Shown piece after piece: positions 35,600 to 44,388 of a stretch of DNA of 64,000 bases (position 1 is the stretch's first letter; the number at the start of each line of letters is the position of its first letter). Source of the DNA: Paucibacter sp. KCTC 42545 (GTDB lineage Bacteria > Pseudomonadota > Gammaproteobacteria > Burkholderiales > Burkholderiaceae_C); the NCBI RefSeq assembly GCF_001477625.1, contig NZ_CP013692.1:3162001-3226000 (forward strand). Direction: 5' to 3'. Below the pieces are notes generated by a model that searched no databases, had not been told where the DNA came from, and worked only from the letters and a program-made list of their open reading frames with translations. A program made the position numbers and the translations under genes.

Positions 35600-35963
35600 T
35601 CGGTTCTTCCTCCACGGTTTTGCTACGCGCGGCAAACTCCTGCAAGCCCGACAAGCCCTCGCGCCGCGCCAACTCGGCCAGCACCTGTTCGGGCTTGAGG
35701 CCGAAATGCGCCAGCGCAATCATGGAGTGGAACCAGAGGTCCGCCACCTCGTAGACGATCTTGGCGGGCTCGCCATCCTTGGCGGCCATCACCGTCTCAC
35801 ATGCCTCTTCGCCGACCTTTTTCAAGATCGAGTCCAGGCCTTTGTCAAACAATTTGGCCACATAGCTGGTGGCCGGGTCACCGCCATTGGCGGGCTTGCG
35901 CGACTCGATCACGGCGGCCACGCGGGCCAGGATATCGGCGTTGTTCAAAGGGCTTGCGCTCAT
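35592..35963 (-). CDS. hisE: Phosphoribosyl-ATP diphosphatase
   Basis: A 123-residue MazG-like enzyme that removes diphosphate from phosphoribosyl-ATP, the second step of histidine synthesis. [31 protein letters not shown] has the EExxE-type metal-binding helix, and [20 protein letters not shown] gives the second acidic helix. It overlaps the hisI part of the gene upstream by four bases (ATGA) and the membrane protein gene by eight, so the operon is tightly coupled. Confidence 0.96.
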   Translation of the reverse strand: MSASPLNNADILARVAAVIESRKPANGGDPATSYVAKLFDKGLDSILKKVGEEACETVMAAKDGEPAKIVYEVADLWFHSMIALAHFGLKPEQVLAELARREGLSGLQEFAARSKTVEEEPND

Positions 35964-36802
35964 TTGCTGTAAATCTGTTTTGGGTCTTTGAGCACCGGCT
36001 CGGTGGCGACCCAGGCGCCGGCGTCGAGGCGTTGATAAAAACAGCTGTGGCGGCCGGTGTGGCAGGCAATTCCAGGTCCACCGGGCTCATGGCCTTGCTG
36101 GGTGATGCGCATCAAAAGCACATCGTTGTCGCAGTCCATACGCAGCTCATGCACTTTTTGCACATGGCCCGACTCCTCGCCCTTGTGCCACAGACGCTGG
36201 CGCGAACGGCTCCAATACACCGCCTCACCGAGCTCGATGGTGCGCTGCAAAGCCTCGCGATTCATCCAGGCAAACATCAGCACATCGCCGCTGCTTTGCT
36301 CTTGCGCGATCACCGGCACCAGGCCGTCGGCATCCCATTTAACTTCGTCCAGACAATTCATCGCGACAGTGTAAGTGGCGCCTGTAAAGCCCCGCTCGGC
36401 GGCGAACCAATCCAGCACGGGGATGGTGCCCGGCAGCACCGGCTGCACCTGGACCGGCAGGGTCTGCCAGGCCATGGCCTGCTGCTCACGCATCTCAAAC
36501 TCACCCGTCCACTCGTAGACCTTGCAAAAATGCAGACGCACCCGCGCATGTTCGTAGTCCATCACCAGCTCTTGCCAGGGGTGGGCCGCGCCAATCGTGA
36601 TGCCCAACTCTTCGTGCAACTCACGGGCCAGGGCTTGCGCCACGGTTTCGCCTTGCTCCAGCTTGCCGCCAGGAAACTCCCAGTAGCCGGCGTAGACCTT
36701 GCCGAGCGGGCGCGAGGTGAGCAAAAAGCGCCCTTCCTGGCCCTGCGCGTCGCGCTCCACCAGCACGCCCACGGCGACATCCACAATCGGGCGCTCAGAC
36801 AT
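35960..36802 (-). CDS. Nudix hydrolase-phosphoribosyl-AMP cyclohydrolase fusion (MutT-HisI)
   Basis: A 280-residue fusion protein with no stop between its two parts. Residues 1 to about 135 are a MutT-type Nudix domain; the Nudix box [20 protein letters not shown] runs on to EELG (residues 45-67) with all conserved Glu residues. Residues 148-280 are a full His[14 protein letters not shown], then [27 protein letters not shown] and the zinc-binding CHTGRHSC. HisI opens the adenine ring of phosphoribosyl-AMP in histidine synthesis; the Nudix part probably cleans oxidised nucleotides. The linker [15 protein letters not shown] contains no break. A separate HisI could start at the internal ATG 36361, but no good RBS precedes it. 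It starts 8 bases inside the DUF815 gene. Confidence 0.88.
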   Translation of the reverse strand: MSERPIVDVAVGVLVERDAQGQEGRFLLTSRPLGKVYAGYWEFPGGKLEQGETVAQALARELHEELGITIGAAHPWQELVMDYEHARVRLHFCKVYEWTGEFEMREQQAMAWQTLPVQVQPVLPGTIPVLDWFAAERGFTGATYTVAMNCLDEVKWDADGLVPVIAQEQSSGDVLMFAWMNREALQRTIELGEAVYWSRSRQRLWHKGEESGHVQKVHELRMDCDNDVLLMRITQQGHEPGGPGIACHTGRHSCFYQRLDAGAWVATEPVLKDPKQIYSK

Positions 36803-37730
36803 GGTCCAGGCCCTCAGGTGGGCGCACATCGGCAATCGGCACAGCTTGCACTTCCAGCGCGCCTCGACCTGCCAAGTCGCGCGCAAATTGATAAGCCACC
36901 CGGCCCGAGCGCGAACCACGCTCCAGCGCCCACACCAGGGCGGGTTGGCGGGCGGCGCTGATCAGCGCCTCATCCATGCCAAAGCTGCGCAGCCATTGCC
37001 CGGTGATGGCCAGATACTCGTCCTGGCTGAAGGGGTAAAAACTCAGCCACAGGCCAAAGCGCTCGGACAGGGAAATCTTCTCCTCCACCGCCTCGCCGGG
37101 ATGCACCTCGCCGTCTTCGGTGTGCTTGTAGCCCAGGTTGTCGCGCATCTGCTCGGGCAAGAGGTGGCGGCGATTGCTGGTGGCGTAGATCAGCAAGTTG
37201 TCGGTGGCGGCGGCCACCGAGCCGTCGAGGATGGATTTCAAGGCCTTGTAGCCCGGCTCGCCCTCGTCAAAGCTGAGGTCGTCGCAAAAGATCACAAAGC
37301 GCTCGGGCCGCTCGGCCACCAGCTCGATCAGATCGGGCAATTCCACCAAATCGGCTTTATCGATCTCGATCAGGCGCAGGCCGCGGTCCGAAAACTCATT
37401 CAACACCGCCTTGATCAGCGAGCTCTTGCCCGTGCCGCGCGCACCGGTCAGCAGCACATTATTGGCCGGGCGGCCGGCCACGAATTGCTCGGTGTTTTGC
37501 AGCAGGCGCAGCTTTTGCGGCTCCACTTCGCGCAGATCCGCCAAGCGAATGCCGGCCACATGACGCACCGGCTCCAGCACACAGCGGCCCGCCGCGCCGC
37601 CACGGCGGCGGTAGCGAAAAGCCACCGAGGCCGACCAATCGGGCGCCGCCACCGCCCCCGGAAGCAAGGCCTCAACACGGGCCAAAAGGCCTTCGGCACG
37701 GGACAGGAAATTTTGCAGGGAATCGGCCAT
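36795..37730 (-). CDS. DUF815 AAA+ ATPase
   Basis: A 311-residue ATPase of the DUF815 family. Walker A is [21 protein letters not shown], and [26 protein letters not shown] carries the Walker B acid residues; [16 protein letters not shown] is a sensor-like motif. The substrate is not known. In Burkholderiales this gene commonly stands between argJ and a mutT gene; here the mutT side is kept (as the fusion protein) but argJ does not adjoin upstream. It is the first gene of the operon running to tatC. Confidence 0.88.
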   Translation of the reverse strand: MADSLQNFLSRAEGLLARVEALLPGAVAAPDWSASVAFRYRRRGGAAGRCVLEPVRHVAGIRLADLREVEPQKLRLLQNTEQFVAGRPANNVLLTGARGTGKSSLIKAVLNEFSDRGLRLIEIDKADLVELPDLIELVAERPERFVIFCDDLSFDEGEPGYKALKSILDGSVAAATDNLLIYATSNRRHLLPEQMRDNLGYKHTEDGEVHPGEAVEEKISLSERFGLWLSFYPFSQDEYLAITGQWLRSFGMDEALISAARQPALVWALERGSRSGRVAYQFARDLAGRGALEVQAVPIADVRPPEGLDHV

Positions 37731-37972
37731 GGGCAGCGTCGGTCAGTGAGCAGGCGAGTAGGCAAAAAAGTGAATAGCGACGTCCTCGGGGCGGCGCCAA
37801 ACAAGGCAGCCCGCAGTGTAGCGGCCGCCTGTGCACAGGCCCCGAGCTTGAGCTTCAAGGTGAGCGCCGCGCCATGGTCCGATCCGCTCAGGGCGGCCGT
37901 TTCCGGGTCATGACCGGGTCACGGCCCCGGTCCATCCTGCCGACCTGAAATCCATCTCGAAAGGTTACCGCC

Positions 37973-38581
37973 ATGCGCCCCACCACTGTTCGCACCTACG
38001 CCCTTCGCACCCTCAGCGCCGCCCTCGCCGCCCTGCTGTTCGCCAACGCCCACGCCGCCACCACGCTGAACGGCGACGGCAGCTGGGCCGGCTTCAATGT
38101 GGACGCCAATCTGCCGCCCTACAGCTTTGCCTGGGTGGACGACGAGGCCGCCACGCTGAGTTTCAGCGTTACCGTGCCGGCCGGCTTTGTGGGCCGATTG
38201 ACGGTGGTGGATCTGGGGATCTCGGGCGACCAGTTCCGCGTCATGGACGGCGCCGCCTGGCTGGGTGACACCGGCACGGCTGTCAACGGCGATGTGGCCG
38301 GCGCCCTCCAGTTCAGCGCCGAGCAAGCCCTGGCCGACAGCGCCTTCAGCCGCGGCATCTTCACCCTGGCCGCTGGCACGCACACCATCAGCGGGCTGAT
38401 GATCAAGTCCACCAGCTTCATCGACCCAGCCAACGGCAACAGCCTCAGCACCGACGCCAGCATCGGCGCCCTGAACCTGACGCTGTCCCCCGTGCCAGAA
38501 CCCAGCAAAAGCGCCAGCCTGTTGGCCGGCTTAGGCATGTTGGTTTGGGCGCTGCGCCGCAACAGCTTGCGCCACGGCTAA
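37973..38581 (+). CDS. PEP-CTERM sorting domain protein
   Basis: A 202-residue exported protein: signal peptide to about residue 28 (ANAHAA), a beta-rich middle (LSFSVTVPAGFVGRLTVVDLGISGDQFRVMDG) like the FxDxF-type or related PEP-CTERM proteins, and the C-terminal sorting signal VPEPSKSASLLAGLGMLVWALRR. It is sorted by exosortase to the cell surface or matrix. It is followed 53 bases later by a secreted nucleotidase, and further on by a TPR protein, all on one strand and probably one operon. Confidence 0.88.
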   Translation: MRPTTVRTYALRTLSAALAALLFANAHAATTLNGDGSWAGFNVDANLPPYSFAWVDDEAATLSFSVTVPAGFVGRLTVVDLGISGDQFRVMDGAAWLGDTGTAVNGDVAGALQFSAEQALADSAFSRGIFTLAAGTHTISGLMIKSTSFIDPANGNSLSTDASIGALNLTLSPVPEPSKSASLLAGLGMLVWALRRNSLRHG

Positions 38582-38634
38582 AGCTCGCATCACCTCGCGT
38601 CGCCACCCCTCGCCACCCAAACCTCCTACCGATC

Positions 38635-40563
38635 ATGCACAAACATTTCCGCCCCCTGCTGCCCGCCCTTGCCCTGGCCCTGTCGGCCGCCTTCGGTGCC
38701 GGCGTCAGCCACGCTGCGGCCATCGCGCCCATCAAGGTCAAGATCGTCGGCTTCAACGACTATCACGGCACGCTGGAGTCCCCCGGCACCTTCGGCGCCA
38801 ACACCTCGGTGCCCAGCGCCTCGCGTCCGGCCGTGGGCGGCGCCGAGTATCTGGCGGCCTATGTGGCGCAGATGCGGGCCAGCAACCCCAACACGGTGGT
38901 GGTGGGCGGTGGTGACTTCATCGGCGCCTCGCCGCTGATCTCGGCGCTGTTTTATGACGAGCCGGCGGTGGAAACGCTCAACAAGATCGGGGTGGATTTC
39001 AGCGCCGTCGGCAACCATGAGTTCGACAAGGGCAAGGACGAGCTGCGCCGCCTGCAAATGGGCGGCTGCAAGCTGGTGGGCGGCGTGCCGGATGCCAATA
39101 GCTGCAAGGGCTTTGGCTCCTCGGCGCCCGGCACCTTTGACGGCGCCAAGTTCAAATGGCTGTCGGCCAATGTGATCGAAACCGCCACCGGCCGCCCCCT
39201 GCTGCCGGCCTATGGCGTGAAGAGCTTCAACGGCGTCAAGGTCGCCTTCATCGGCATGACGCTCAAGGGCACGCCCGGCATCGTCACGCCCACCGGCGTG
39301 GCCGGTCTGAGCTTCCAGGACGAGGCCGACACGGTCAACGCCCTGGTGCCCAAGCTGCGCGCCCAAGGCATTGAAGCCATCGTGGTGCTGGTGCACCAGG
39401 GTGGCTTCCAGAATGCCGCGGTGGCCGGCGGCTTCAACAACAGCGATATCAATGGCTGCCTGAACAATCTGAACAATAGCGACGGCAGCACCAGCGACAT
39501 CGGCAAGATCGTGGCCCGCCTGGACAATGCGGTGGACTTGGTCGTTAGCGCCCACACCCACGCCGCCTACAACTGCTCCAAAAACAGCAAGGACAACGGC
39601 AGCGTCGCCCGCAGCGCCGGCCTGCCCAACAAGGCCGGCCGCCTGGTGCCCGTCACCAGCGCCAGCGCCTTTGGCCGCGTGCTGACCGAGATCGACCTGC
39701 AGATTGACCCTATCAGCCGCGATGTGATCGACGTCAGCCCCCTCAACCGCTTGGTGGACCGCACGAATGCCAGCGTCACCGCCGCCATCGCCGCCAACCC
39801 CGAAGTGAAGAACGTGGTGGCAGCCTACAAGGGCGCGGCCTCGCCGCTGGCCAACCAGGTGATCGCCGTCATCACCGCCGGCATGACAAATGCGGCCAAT
39901 GCGGCCGGCGAAATGGAAGCCGGTGACCTGATCGCCGACGCTCAGCTGCAAGCCACCCAGCCTGCCGCCCTGGGCGGCGCCAGCGTCGCCTTCATGAACG
40001 CAGGCGGCGTGCGCAGCCCCGGCTTTGTGAAGCCCGCCGCCGCCAGCTATCCCTATGCCCTGAGCTATGCCGATGCCTTCACGGCCCAGCCCTTCGGCAA
40101 CAGCCTGGTGACGATGACGCTGACGGCCCAGCAGATCAAGGACGTGCTGGAGCAGCAATTCGTTGGCTGCAAGGGCCAGAGCACGCAGCGCATCATGCAG
40201 GTCTCCAACGGCCTGCGCTATTCCTGGAGCGCCAGCGCCCCGGCCTGCGCCAAGATCGTCAATGTGACGCTGACGCCTACCGATGTGAGCGTCTATCCGC
40301 CGCAAGTCAGCGGCCCGACCGACAACCTGGTCATCAACGGTGTGGTGCAAAACCCGGGCAAGACTTACCGCGTCACGGTCAATAACTTCATGGCCACCGG
40401 CGGCGACGGCTTCACAACCTTCATCAGCGGCGCCAATGTGCTGGGCGGCGCGCAAGACATCGATGCCTTGGTGGCCTACCTGTCCGGCTACAAAGCGCCC
40501 GCCGCGCCTTACAACCCCAGCAGCGCTGTGTTGAGCAAGCCGCGCATCAGCCAACTGCCCTGA
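38635..40563 (+). CDS. Secreted bifunctional metallophosphatase/5'-nucleotidase
   Basis: A 642-residue periplasmic enzyme with a signal peptide (residues 1-27, ending SHAA). The calcineurin-like metallophosphatase domain has the dimetal motifs FNDYHG, GGDFIGASP, GNHEFDKG and SAHTHAAYN. The C-terminal 5'-nucleotidase domain contains NAGGVRSPG and PFGNSLVTMTLTAQQIKDVLEQQF, which binds the nucleoside base, and TGGDGFTTF. It removes phosphate from nucleotides outside the cytoplasm, as UshA does. No PEP-CTERM tail is present, although the gene follows a PEP-CTERM gene. Confidence 0.93.
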   Translation: MHKHFRPLLPALALALSAAFGAGVSHAAAIAPIKVKIVGFNDYHGTLESPGTFGANTSVPSASRPAVGGAEYLAAYVAQMRASNPNTVVVGGGDFIGASPLISALFYDEPAVETLNKIGVDFSAVGNHEFDKGKDELRRLQMGGCKLVGGVPDANSCKGFGSSAPGTFDGAKFKWLSANVIETATGRPLLPAYGVKSFNGVKVAFIGMTLKGTPGIVTPTGVAGLSFQDEADTVNALVPKLRAQGIEAIVVLVHQGGFQNAAVAGGFNNSDINGCLNNLNNSDGSTSDIGKIVARLDNAVDLVVSAHTHAAYNCSKNSKDNGSVARSAGLPNKAGRLVPVTSASAFGRVLTEIDLQIDPISRDVIDVSPLNRLVDRTNASVTAAIAANPEVKNVVAAYKGAASPLANQVIAVITAGMTNAANAAGEMEAGDLIADAQLQATQPAALGGASVAFMNAGGVRSPGFVKPAAASYPYALSYADAFTAQPFGNSLVTMTLTAQQIKDVLEQQFVGCKGQSTQRIMQVSNGLRYSWSASAPACAKIVNVTLTPTDVSVYPPQVSGPTDNLVINGVVQNPGKTYRVTVNNFMATGGDGFTTFISGANVLGGAQDIDALVAYLSGYKAPAAPYNPSSAVLSKPRISQLP

Positions 40564-40586
40564 GCCAGGCTGGCCTTGCCTCCGTC

Positions 40587-41822
40587 ATGCCTCCACTGCC
40601 TCAAGTGAAAGCCGCCACGCTCAACAGGCGCAGCGCCGCTGCCCGACTCCTCAGTCTGGCAGCGGCCTTTTCCTGCGCGGCCCAGCCCCTGCGGTTGGCC
40701 GCGCATGAACACGCCAGTGACGCCCATGCTCCCCGCTCACCCCTGCAGGCCGAACGCCTGGCCTTGCTGCAGGCCGCCCGCCTGGCGCTGAACCAAGGCC
40801 AAGCCCAGCAGGCTCTGCAGTTGCTGGAACGTGCGGCCCTGATGAGCCATGACGCCGATACCGAGATGCTGATGGTGCTGGCCATGCTGCAGGCCGGCGA
40901 GTTCCGCAACGCCCTGAACTTCGCATCGCACACCGCCGGCGCGCACAAGGACGAGCCCGAAGCGCTGGCGCTTTACGCCTGGCTGCAAGCCCTCAGCGGC
41001 CAGGCCGCTTACGCCGCTCGCATCATTGACGCCGGCTTGCAGCGCCTGCCGCAAGAAGCCCATCTGCGCGCCCTGCAGCCGCTGATCCAGCAACTGCTGG
41101 ACGGCAGCTGGACCGATACCGCCACGCCCCGGCCGGGCCCAGCGGCTTTCGGCGCTGCACTGCCCCAGCAAGCCCTGGCACTGGGCAGCGGCCTGCTCTT
41201 GAACGAAGGGCGGCAAGCCTTGATCGCCTTGCCGGATGCCGGCCGGGCCTGGGCGAACGGGCGCCCGCTCTGGCTACGCAATGGTCTGGGACAGACGCAG
41301 ACGGCTCAGCTGAGCCGCGGCGCTAGCAATTCGTCGGCCGACAGCGCCCTGGCCACCTTAGGCCTGAGTCTGCTGAACCTGGACACACCGCTGACGCCGC
41401 CGGCCGGCCTGCCGCCCCTGAGCTGCGCCGCGCGCGATGCCTTTGCCGGCAGCCCGGTCGCGGCGCTGGTCTATCTGCCAGATTCGGGAACCGGCACGGC
41501 CTGGCCGGCCATGCAGCTGGGCTTTGTGGGGCGCCTCGGCCTCGTACCCGGTCAGCCGGGCCTGGACATCGCCCTGCCTGCGCAAGTCAGCGCCGGGCCC
41601 GTGTTTGATCAAGCCGGGCGTTGGATCGGCTTTGCGCAGCGCGGCGGGCATGGCGTCCAACAGCAGGCGGCAAGCCTGCTGCCGCTCAGTGCTTTGAATG
41701 CAGCCTTGGCGCCCATGCTGGATACGCCGCCGGTCCAGGCGCAAACGCTGCCGCTCTCAGCCGATAGGCTTTACGAACAATGCCTACCGCTGAGCGTGCA
41801 GGCCTTCGGCGCGGCCAGTTGA
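40587..41822 (+). CDS. TPR protein with degenerate trypsin-like domain
   Basis: A 411-residue exported protein. After a basic N-terminus and hydrophobic stretch (RLLSLAAAFSCAAQPLRLA), residues about 50-165 are helical and TPR-like (ALNQGQAQQALQLLERAALM, FRNALNFASHTAGAHKDEPEALALYAWLQAL). From about residue 195 a chymotrypsin-like beta-barrel follows: LGSGLLLNEGRQALIALPDAG, and VSAGPVFDQAGRWIGFAQR near the end. The place of the catalytic His holds a Pro-Asp-Ala stretch, so it is probably not an active protease. It lies 23 bases behind the nucleotidase gene. I do not know its function; protein binding is the best guess. Confidence 0.72.
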   Translation: MPPLPQVKAATLNRRSAAARLLSLAAAFSCAAQPLRLAAHEHASDAHAPRSPLQAERLALLQAARLALNQGQAQQALQLLERAALMSHDADTEMLMVLAMLQAGEFRNALNFASHTAGAHKDEPEALALYAWLQALSGQAAYAARIIDAGLQRLPQEAHLRALQPLIQQLLDGSWTDTATPRPGPAAFGAALPQQALALGSGLLLNEGRQALIALPDAGRAWANGRPLWLRNGLGQTQTAQLSRGASNSSADSALATLGLSLLNLDTPLTPPAGLPPLSCAARDAFAGSPVAALVYLPDSGTGTAWPAMQLGFVGRLGLVPGQPGLDIALPAQVSAGPVFDQAGRWIGFAQRGGHGVQQQAASLLPLSALNAALAPMLDTPPVQAQTLPLSADRLYEQCLPLSVQAFGAAS

Positions 41823-41831
41823 AATTTGAGT

Positions 41832-42518
41832 TCAGGCCACCAGCAGCTTGAGCGAATACTCCAGTTGCTCGGTCGGCATGCGCTTGAAGCCTGAGCGGGC
41901 ATAACGCTGCAATCGGCCGACAACAAAGCTCAGCAGCACGGAGGCATGGGCATTGGCCTCGACCGTGGGCGTGGCCGAGCCGCGGGCCTCAGCGGCACTG
42001 CGCAAGACCTGGCGCAGGCTGGATTCGATGCGATCGAAAAACTGATTCATGCGCGCGACCAAACGCTCGTTCTCGTAGACCAGGGCGTCGCCCACCATGA
42101 CCCGGGTCATGCCGGGATTGCGTTCGCCGAACTGCAAGAGCACGGCCACAATTTTTTGCGCCTGCTGCTGGCCGGAAGCATCGCGCTCGATGATTTGATT
42201 CACCAGCGTGAAGATGCTGGTCTCGATGAACTCCAGCAAGCCCTCGAACATCTGCGCCTTGCTGGCGAAATGACGGTAAAGCGCGGCCTCGCTGACCGAC
42301 AGCTTGGCGGCCAATGCGGCAGTGGTGATGCGGTCGGCACCGGGTGCTTCCAGCATGCTGGCCAGGGTCTGCAGGATCTGCACGCGGCGCTCGCCGGGCT
42401 TGGGGCGTTTGCGGGCAGCGGGCGCCTCGGCGGCAGGCGCCGCGGCTACCGAGCCAGTGACCTCGTCCTCAAGCACGGCGGACTCGGGCGCGGTCAGTTC
42501 GGGCGGGGAGGCAGGCAT
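41832..42518 (-). CDS. slmA: Nucleoid occlusion factor SlmA (TetR family)
   Basis: A 228-residue TetR-family protein. RRVQILQTLASMLEAPGADRITTAALAAKLSVSEAALYRHFASKAQMFEGLLEFIE is the DNA-binding HTH plus the start of the dimer domain, very like SlmA, which binds chromosomal sites and blocks FtsZ ring assembly over the nucleoid. An Ala/Pro-rich N-terminal extension of 35 residues or so precedes it. In many Burkholderiales it follows argB; here a response regulator gene and a HAD gene stand between. Confidence 0.9.
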   Translation of the reverse strand: MPASPPELTAPESAVLEDEVTGSVAAAPAAEAPAARKRPKPGERRVQILQTLASMLEAPGADRITTAALAAKLSVSEAALYRHFASKAQMFEGLLEFIETSIFTLVNQIIERDASGQQQAQKIVAVLLQFGERNPGMTRVMVGDALVYENERLVARMNQFFDRIESSLRQVLRSAAEARGSATPTVEANAHASVLLSFVVGRLQRYARSGFKRMPTEQLEYSLKLLVA

Positions 42519-42638
42519 CGGCGTAGTCGCTTGTCATGGGTTGGCGTGGGTTGCGGCGATTCTGGCACAGCCAGATGACGGCGCTTGTGCGGGTCTACGA
42601 GTGGCCCGCCCCAATCAAGCACAGCAGGTGCTTGGTCC

Positions 42639-43334
42639 TCAGTCGCGCAACCAGCCCAAGCGGCGGGCTTCGTAAATCGCCTCCACCTTGGAGCGCACAT
42701 GCAGCTTGCGATAGACTCGCTTCACATAGGTGCTGACGGTGTGCGAGGACACGCTGAGGAACTGCGCAATCTCATCAAAAGTAAAGCCCTTGGCCGCCAG
42801 ATGCAGCACGCGTGATTCCTGCTCGGACAAGGCGACCGCATCTTCCTCCACCAAGCCGCGCGAGCTGGCGCCCTCTTGGACAAACGCGACCGCATGGCTG
42901 GCCGCTGTGGCCGGGGCCAGGCGCATCAGCAGTCGACGGGCGATGACGGGGCTGATCGGGCTGCCGCCGGCATGCAGGCTGCGCAACTGGGTGGGCAGGT
43001 CCAGCGCCAAGCTGTCTTTGAGCAAATAGCCGGTGGCACCGGCCTCGATGCTGGACAGCACATGCTGCTCGTCCCCGAAGACCGAGATCACCATCACCTC
43101 GCAGTCGGGCTTGACCTGGGCGGCATGGCGAATCAGCTCGATGCCGCTGCCGCCGGGCAGGTCCAGGTCCACCAGCAAGACATCGGGGCGGAGCTGATCG
43201 AACATGCGGGTGCCCTCGATCAGGTCGGGGGCAATGCCCAGCAGGCGGATGTCTTTGACCTGAGCCAGCGCGTGCGTGAAGGCGTCGCGAAAGCGCGCTT
43301 GGTCTTCAACAATCAAGACGGAAAAAGTGGGCAT
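42639..43334 (-). CDS. NarL/FixJ-type response regulator
   Basis: A 231-residue two-component regulator. The receiver domain (residues 1-120) has the acidic pocket VEDQ (E10, D11), the phosphoacceptor D56 (LLVDLDLPGGSG), a Ser/Thr at VISVFG and the Lys in YLLKD. The C-terminal LuxR-type HTH (ALSEQESRVLHLAAKGFTFDEIAQFLSVSSHTVSTYVKRVYRKL) binds DNA. The start is ATG 43334 (MPTFSVLIVED). No histidine kinase gene adjoins it, so its input is unknown. Confidence 0.9.
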   Translation of the reverse strand: MPTFSVLIVEDQARFRDAFTHALAQVKDIRLLGIAPDLIEGTRMFDQLRPDVLLVDLDLPGGSGIELIRHAAQVKPDCEVMVISVFGDEQHVLSSIEAGATGYLLKDSLALDLPTQLRSLHAGGSPISPVIARRLLMRLAPATAASHAVAFVQEGASSRGLVEEDAVALSEQESRVLHLAAKGFTFDEIAQFLSVSSHTVSTYVKRVYRKLHVRSKVEAIYEARRLGWLRD

Positions 43335-43496
43335 GGCGGTGAGCAAAAAGGTGGGGCAGCGTGTCGCCGGAGTCGGTGACTCACGATAACGCGCCGCTGC
43401 ACATTCGCTCACCCTACGATCGTGGGATTCATGCGCAGTCGTGGCGAGGGAGCGGGGCCGGGATTGGCCAGGCTCGGCCAGAAACAAGACGCCCGA

Positions 43497-44204
43497 TCAG
43501 CGCAGCAACTCGGCCAGCGAATGGACGCGCTGATCCACATACACAGGCCGCCGCCGCAGCCGTGGCTGCGCCGCTGCGCTGGCTGTAGCCGGCGCGCCGG
43601 ACTTGCCCTCATGTAACCAGCGCTGCATCCACACCGTCTGCATGCCTAAACGCCGCGCCGTTTTCTGATGCACCAAGGTGTCTTCCACCAGCACGCATTG
43701 GCCGGCTTGCAGATGCAGGCGTGCCAGCACATGGCGAAACATGCGGGCATCGGGCTTGGGACGTAACTGGCCAAACATGCGCATCTGCTCCATCGCGATC
43801 ACGCGCTCGAAGCAGTGGCTCAAATTCAGAGCCTGCAGCACCCGCTGGGCATAGGCCAGCGGCGCATTGGTCAGCAAGATTTTGCGGCCGGGCAGACGCC
43901 GCAGCGCGGCCAGGTCATGCGCATGGCTGTGCACATGCGATTCCAGGCCCGGCAAGGCATGGGTGTGGTGCAGGAAATGGCCAGCGTTGACGCCGTGATG
44001 CCGCTCCAGGCCCAGCAAGGTGGCGCCGTAGCGATGCCAGTAGAGCGCACGCAAGCGGTTCGCTTCGGCCCGCTCGACCTGCACATGGCTGACGATGTAG
44101 TCCGTCATGGCCACATTCAATTCGGCGAACACCCGCGCCGAGGCGTTGTGCAGGGTGTTGTCGAGATCGAAGAGCCAGACGGGCGCGCCCGCCTTGGCCT
44201 TCAC
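43497..44204 (-). CDS. HAD-family pyrimidine 5'-nucleotidase
   Basis: A 235-residue haloacid-dehalogenase phosphatase of the YjjG/Phm8/SDT1 group. Motif I is FDLDNTLHNAS, with nucleophile and acid/base Asp; motif II is LLTNAP, and motif III with the Lys and acidic residues is KPDARMFRHVLARL...VLVEDT. It dephosphorylates UMP, CMP or modified pyrimidine nucleotides. The C-terminal tail is rich in Arg, Pro and Ala. It lies 159 bases after argB on the same strand, with a repeat patch between them. Confidence 0.88.
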   Translation of the reverse strand: MKAKAGAPVWLFDLDNTLHNASARVFAELNVAMTDYIVSHVQVERAEANRLRALYWHRYGATLLGLERHHGVNAGHFLHHTHALPGLESHVHSHAHDLAALRRLPGRKILLTNAPLAYAQRVLQALNLSHCFERVIAMEQMRMFGQLRPKPDARMFRHVLARLHLQAGQCVLVEDTLVHQKTARRLGMQTVWMQRWLHEGKSGAPATASAAAQPRLRRRPVYVDQRVHSLAELLR

Positions 44205-44254
44205 GGGCGACCTCGGTGGGTGGGGTTCATCGCTGGTCCTCTGGGCGCAAGTGA

Positions 44255-44368
44255 ATCATCGCAAGTCCTCGCTGAGTTCGGACGCGGAACGACGATTCGA
44301 TCCCAGTATGGCCACATCATCGCAAGTCCTCGCTGCGTTCGGACGCGGAACGATGATCCGGTCTCAGT
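44255..44368. repeat. Two direct copies of a 53-base repeat
   Basis: The copies are 44255-44307 and 44316-44368, with about six differences. Each begins ATCATCGCAAGTCCTCGCTG, and the second has ATCATCG/CGATGAT as terminal arms of a dyad. It has the look of an intergenic REP-type element. It lies in the argB-HAD gap, and the second copy runs into the last codons of argB. Confidence 0.75.
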
Positions 44369-44388
44369 GAGACCGGATCATCGTTCCG
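44346..44388. repeat. 43-base palindrome formed by a repeat copy and the argB 3' end
   Basis: Bases 44346-44366 pair perfectly with 44368-44388 around the single base 44367. The right half is the end of argB (codons for AYGTMIRSH and the stop region); the left half is the repeat. No T-run follows, so it may protect the mRNA end rather than terminate transcription. Confidence 0.85.

Noticed and set aside
38626..40554. 642-residue frame on the minus strand, nearly as long as the nucleotidase
   Set aside because: Mirror frame of the nucleotidase gene, which has a signal peptide and all metal motifs; the mirror has none.
44255..44368. Repeat pair as a CRISPR array
   Set aside because: Only two units, an 8-base gap, internal dyad and decay in one copy; no cas genes.
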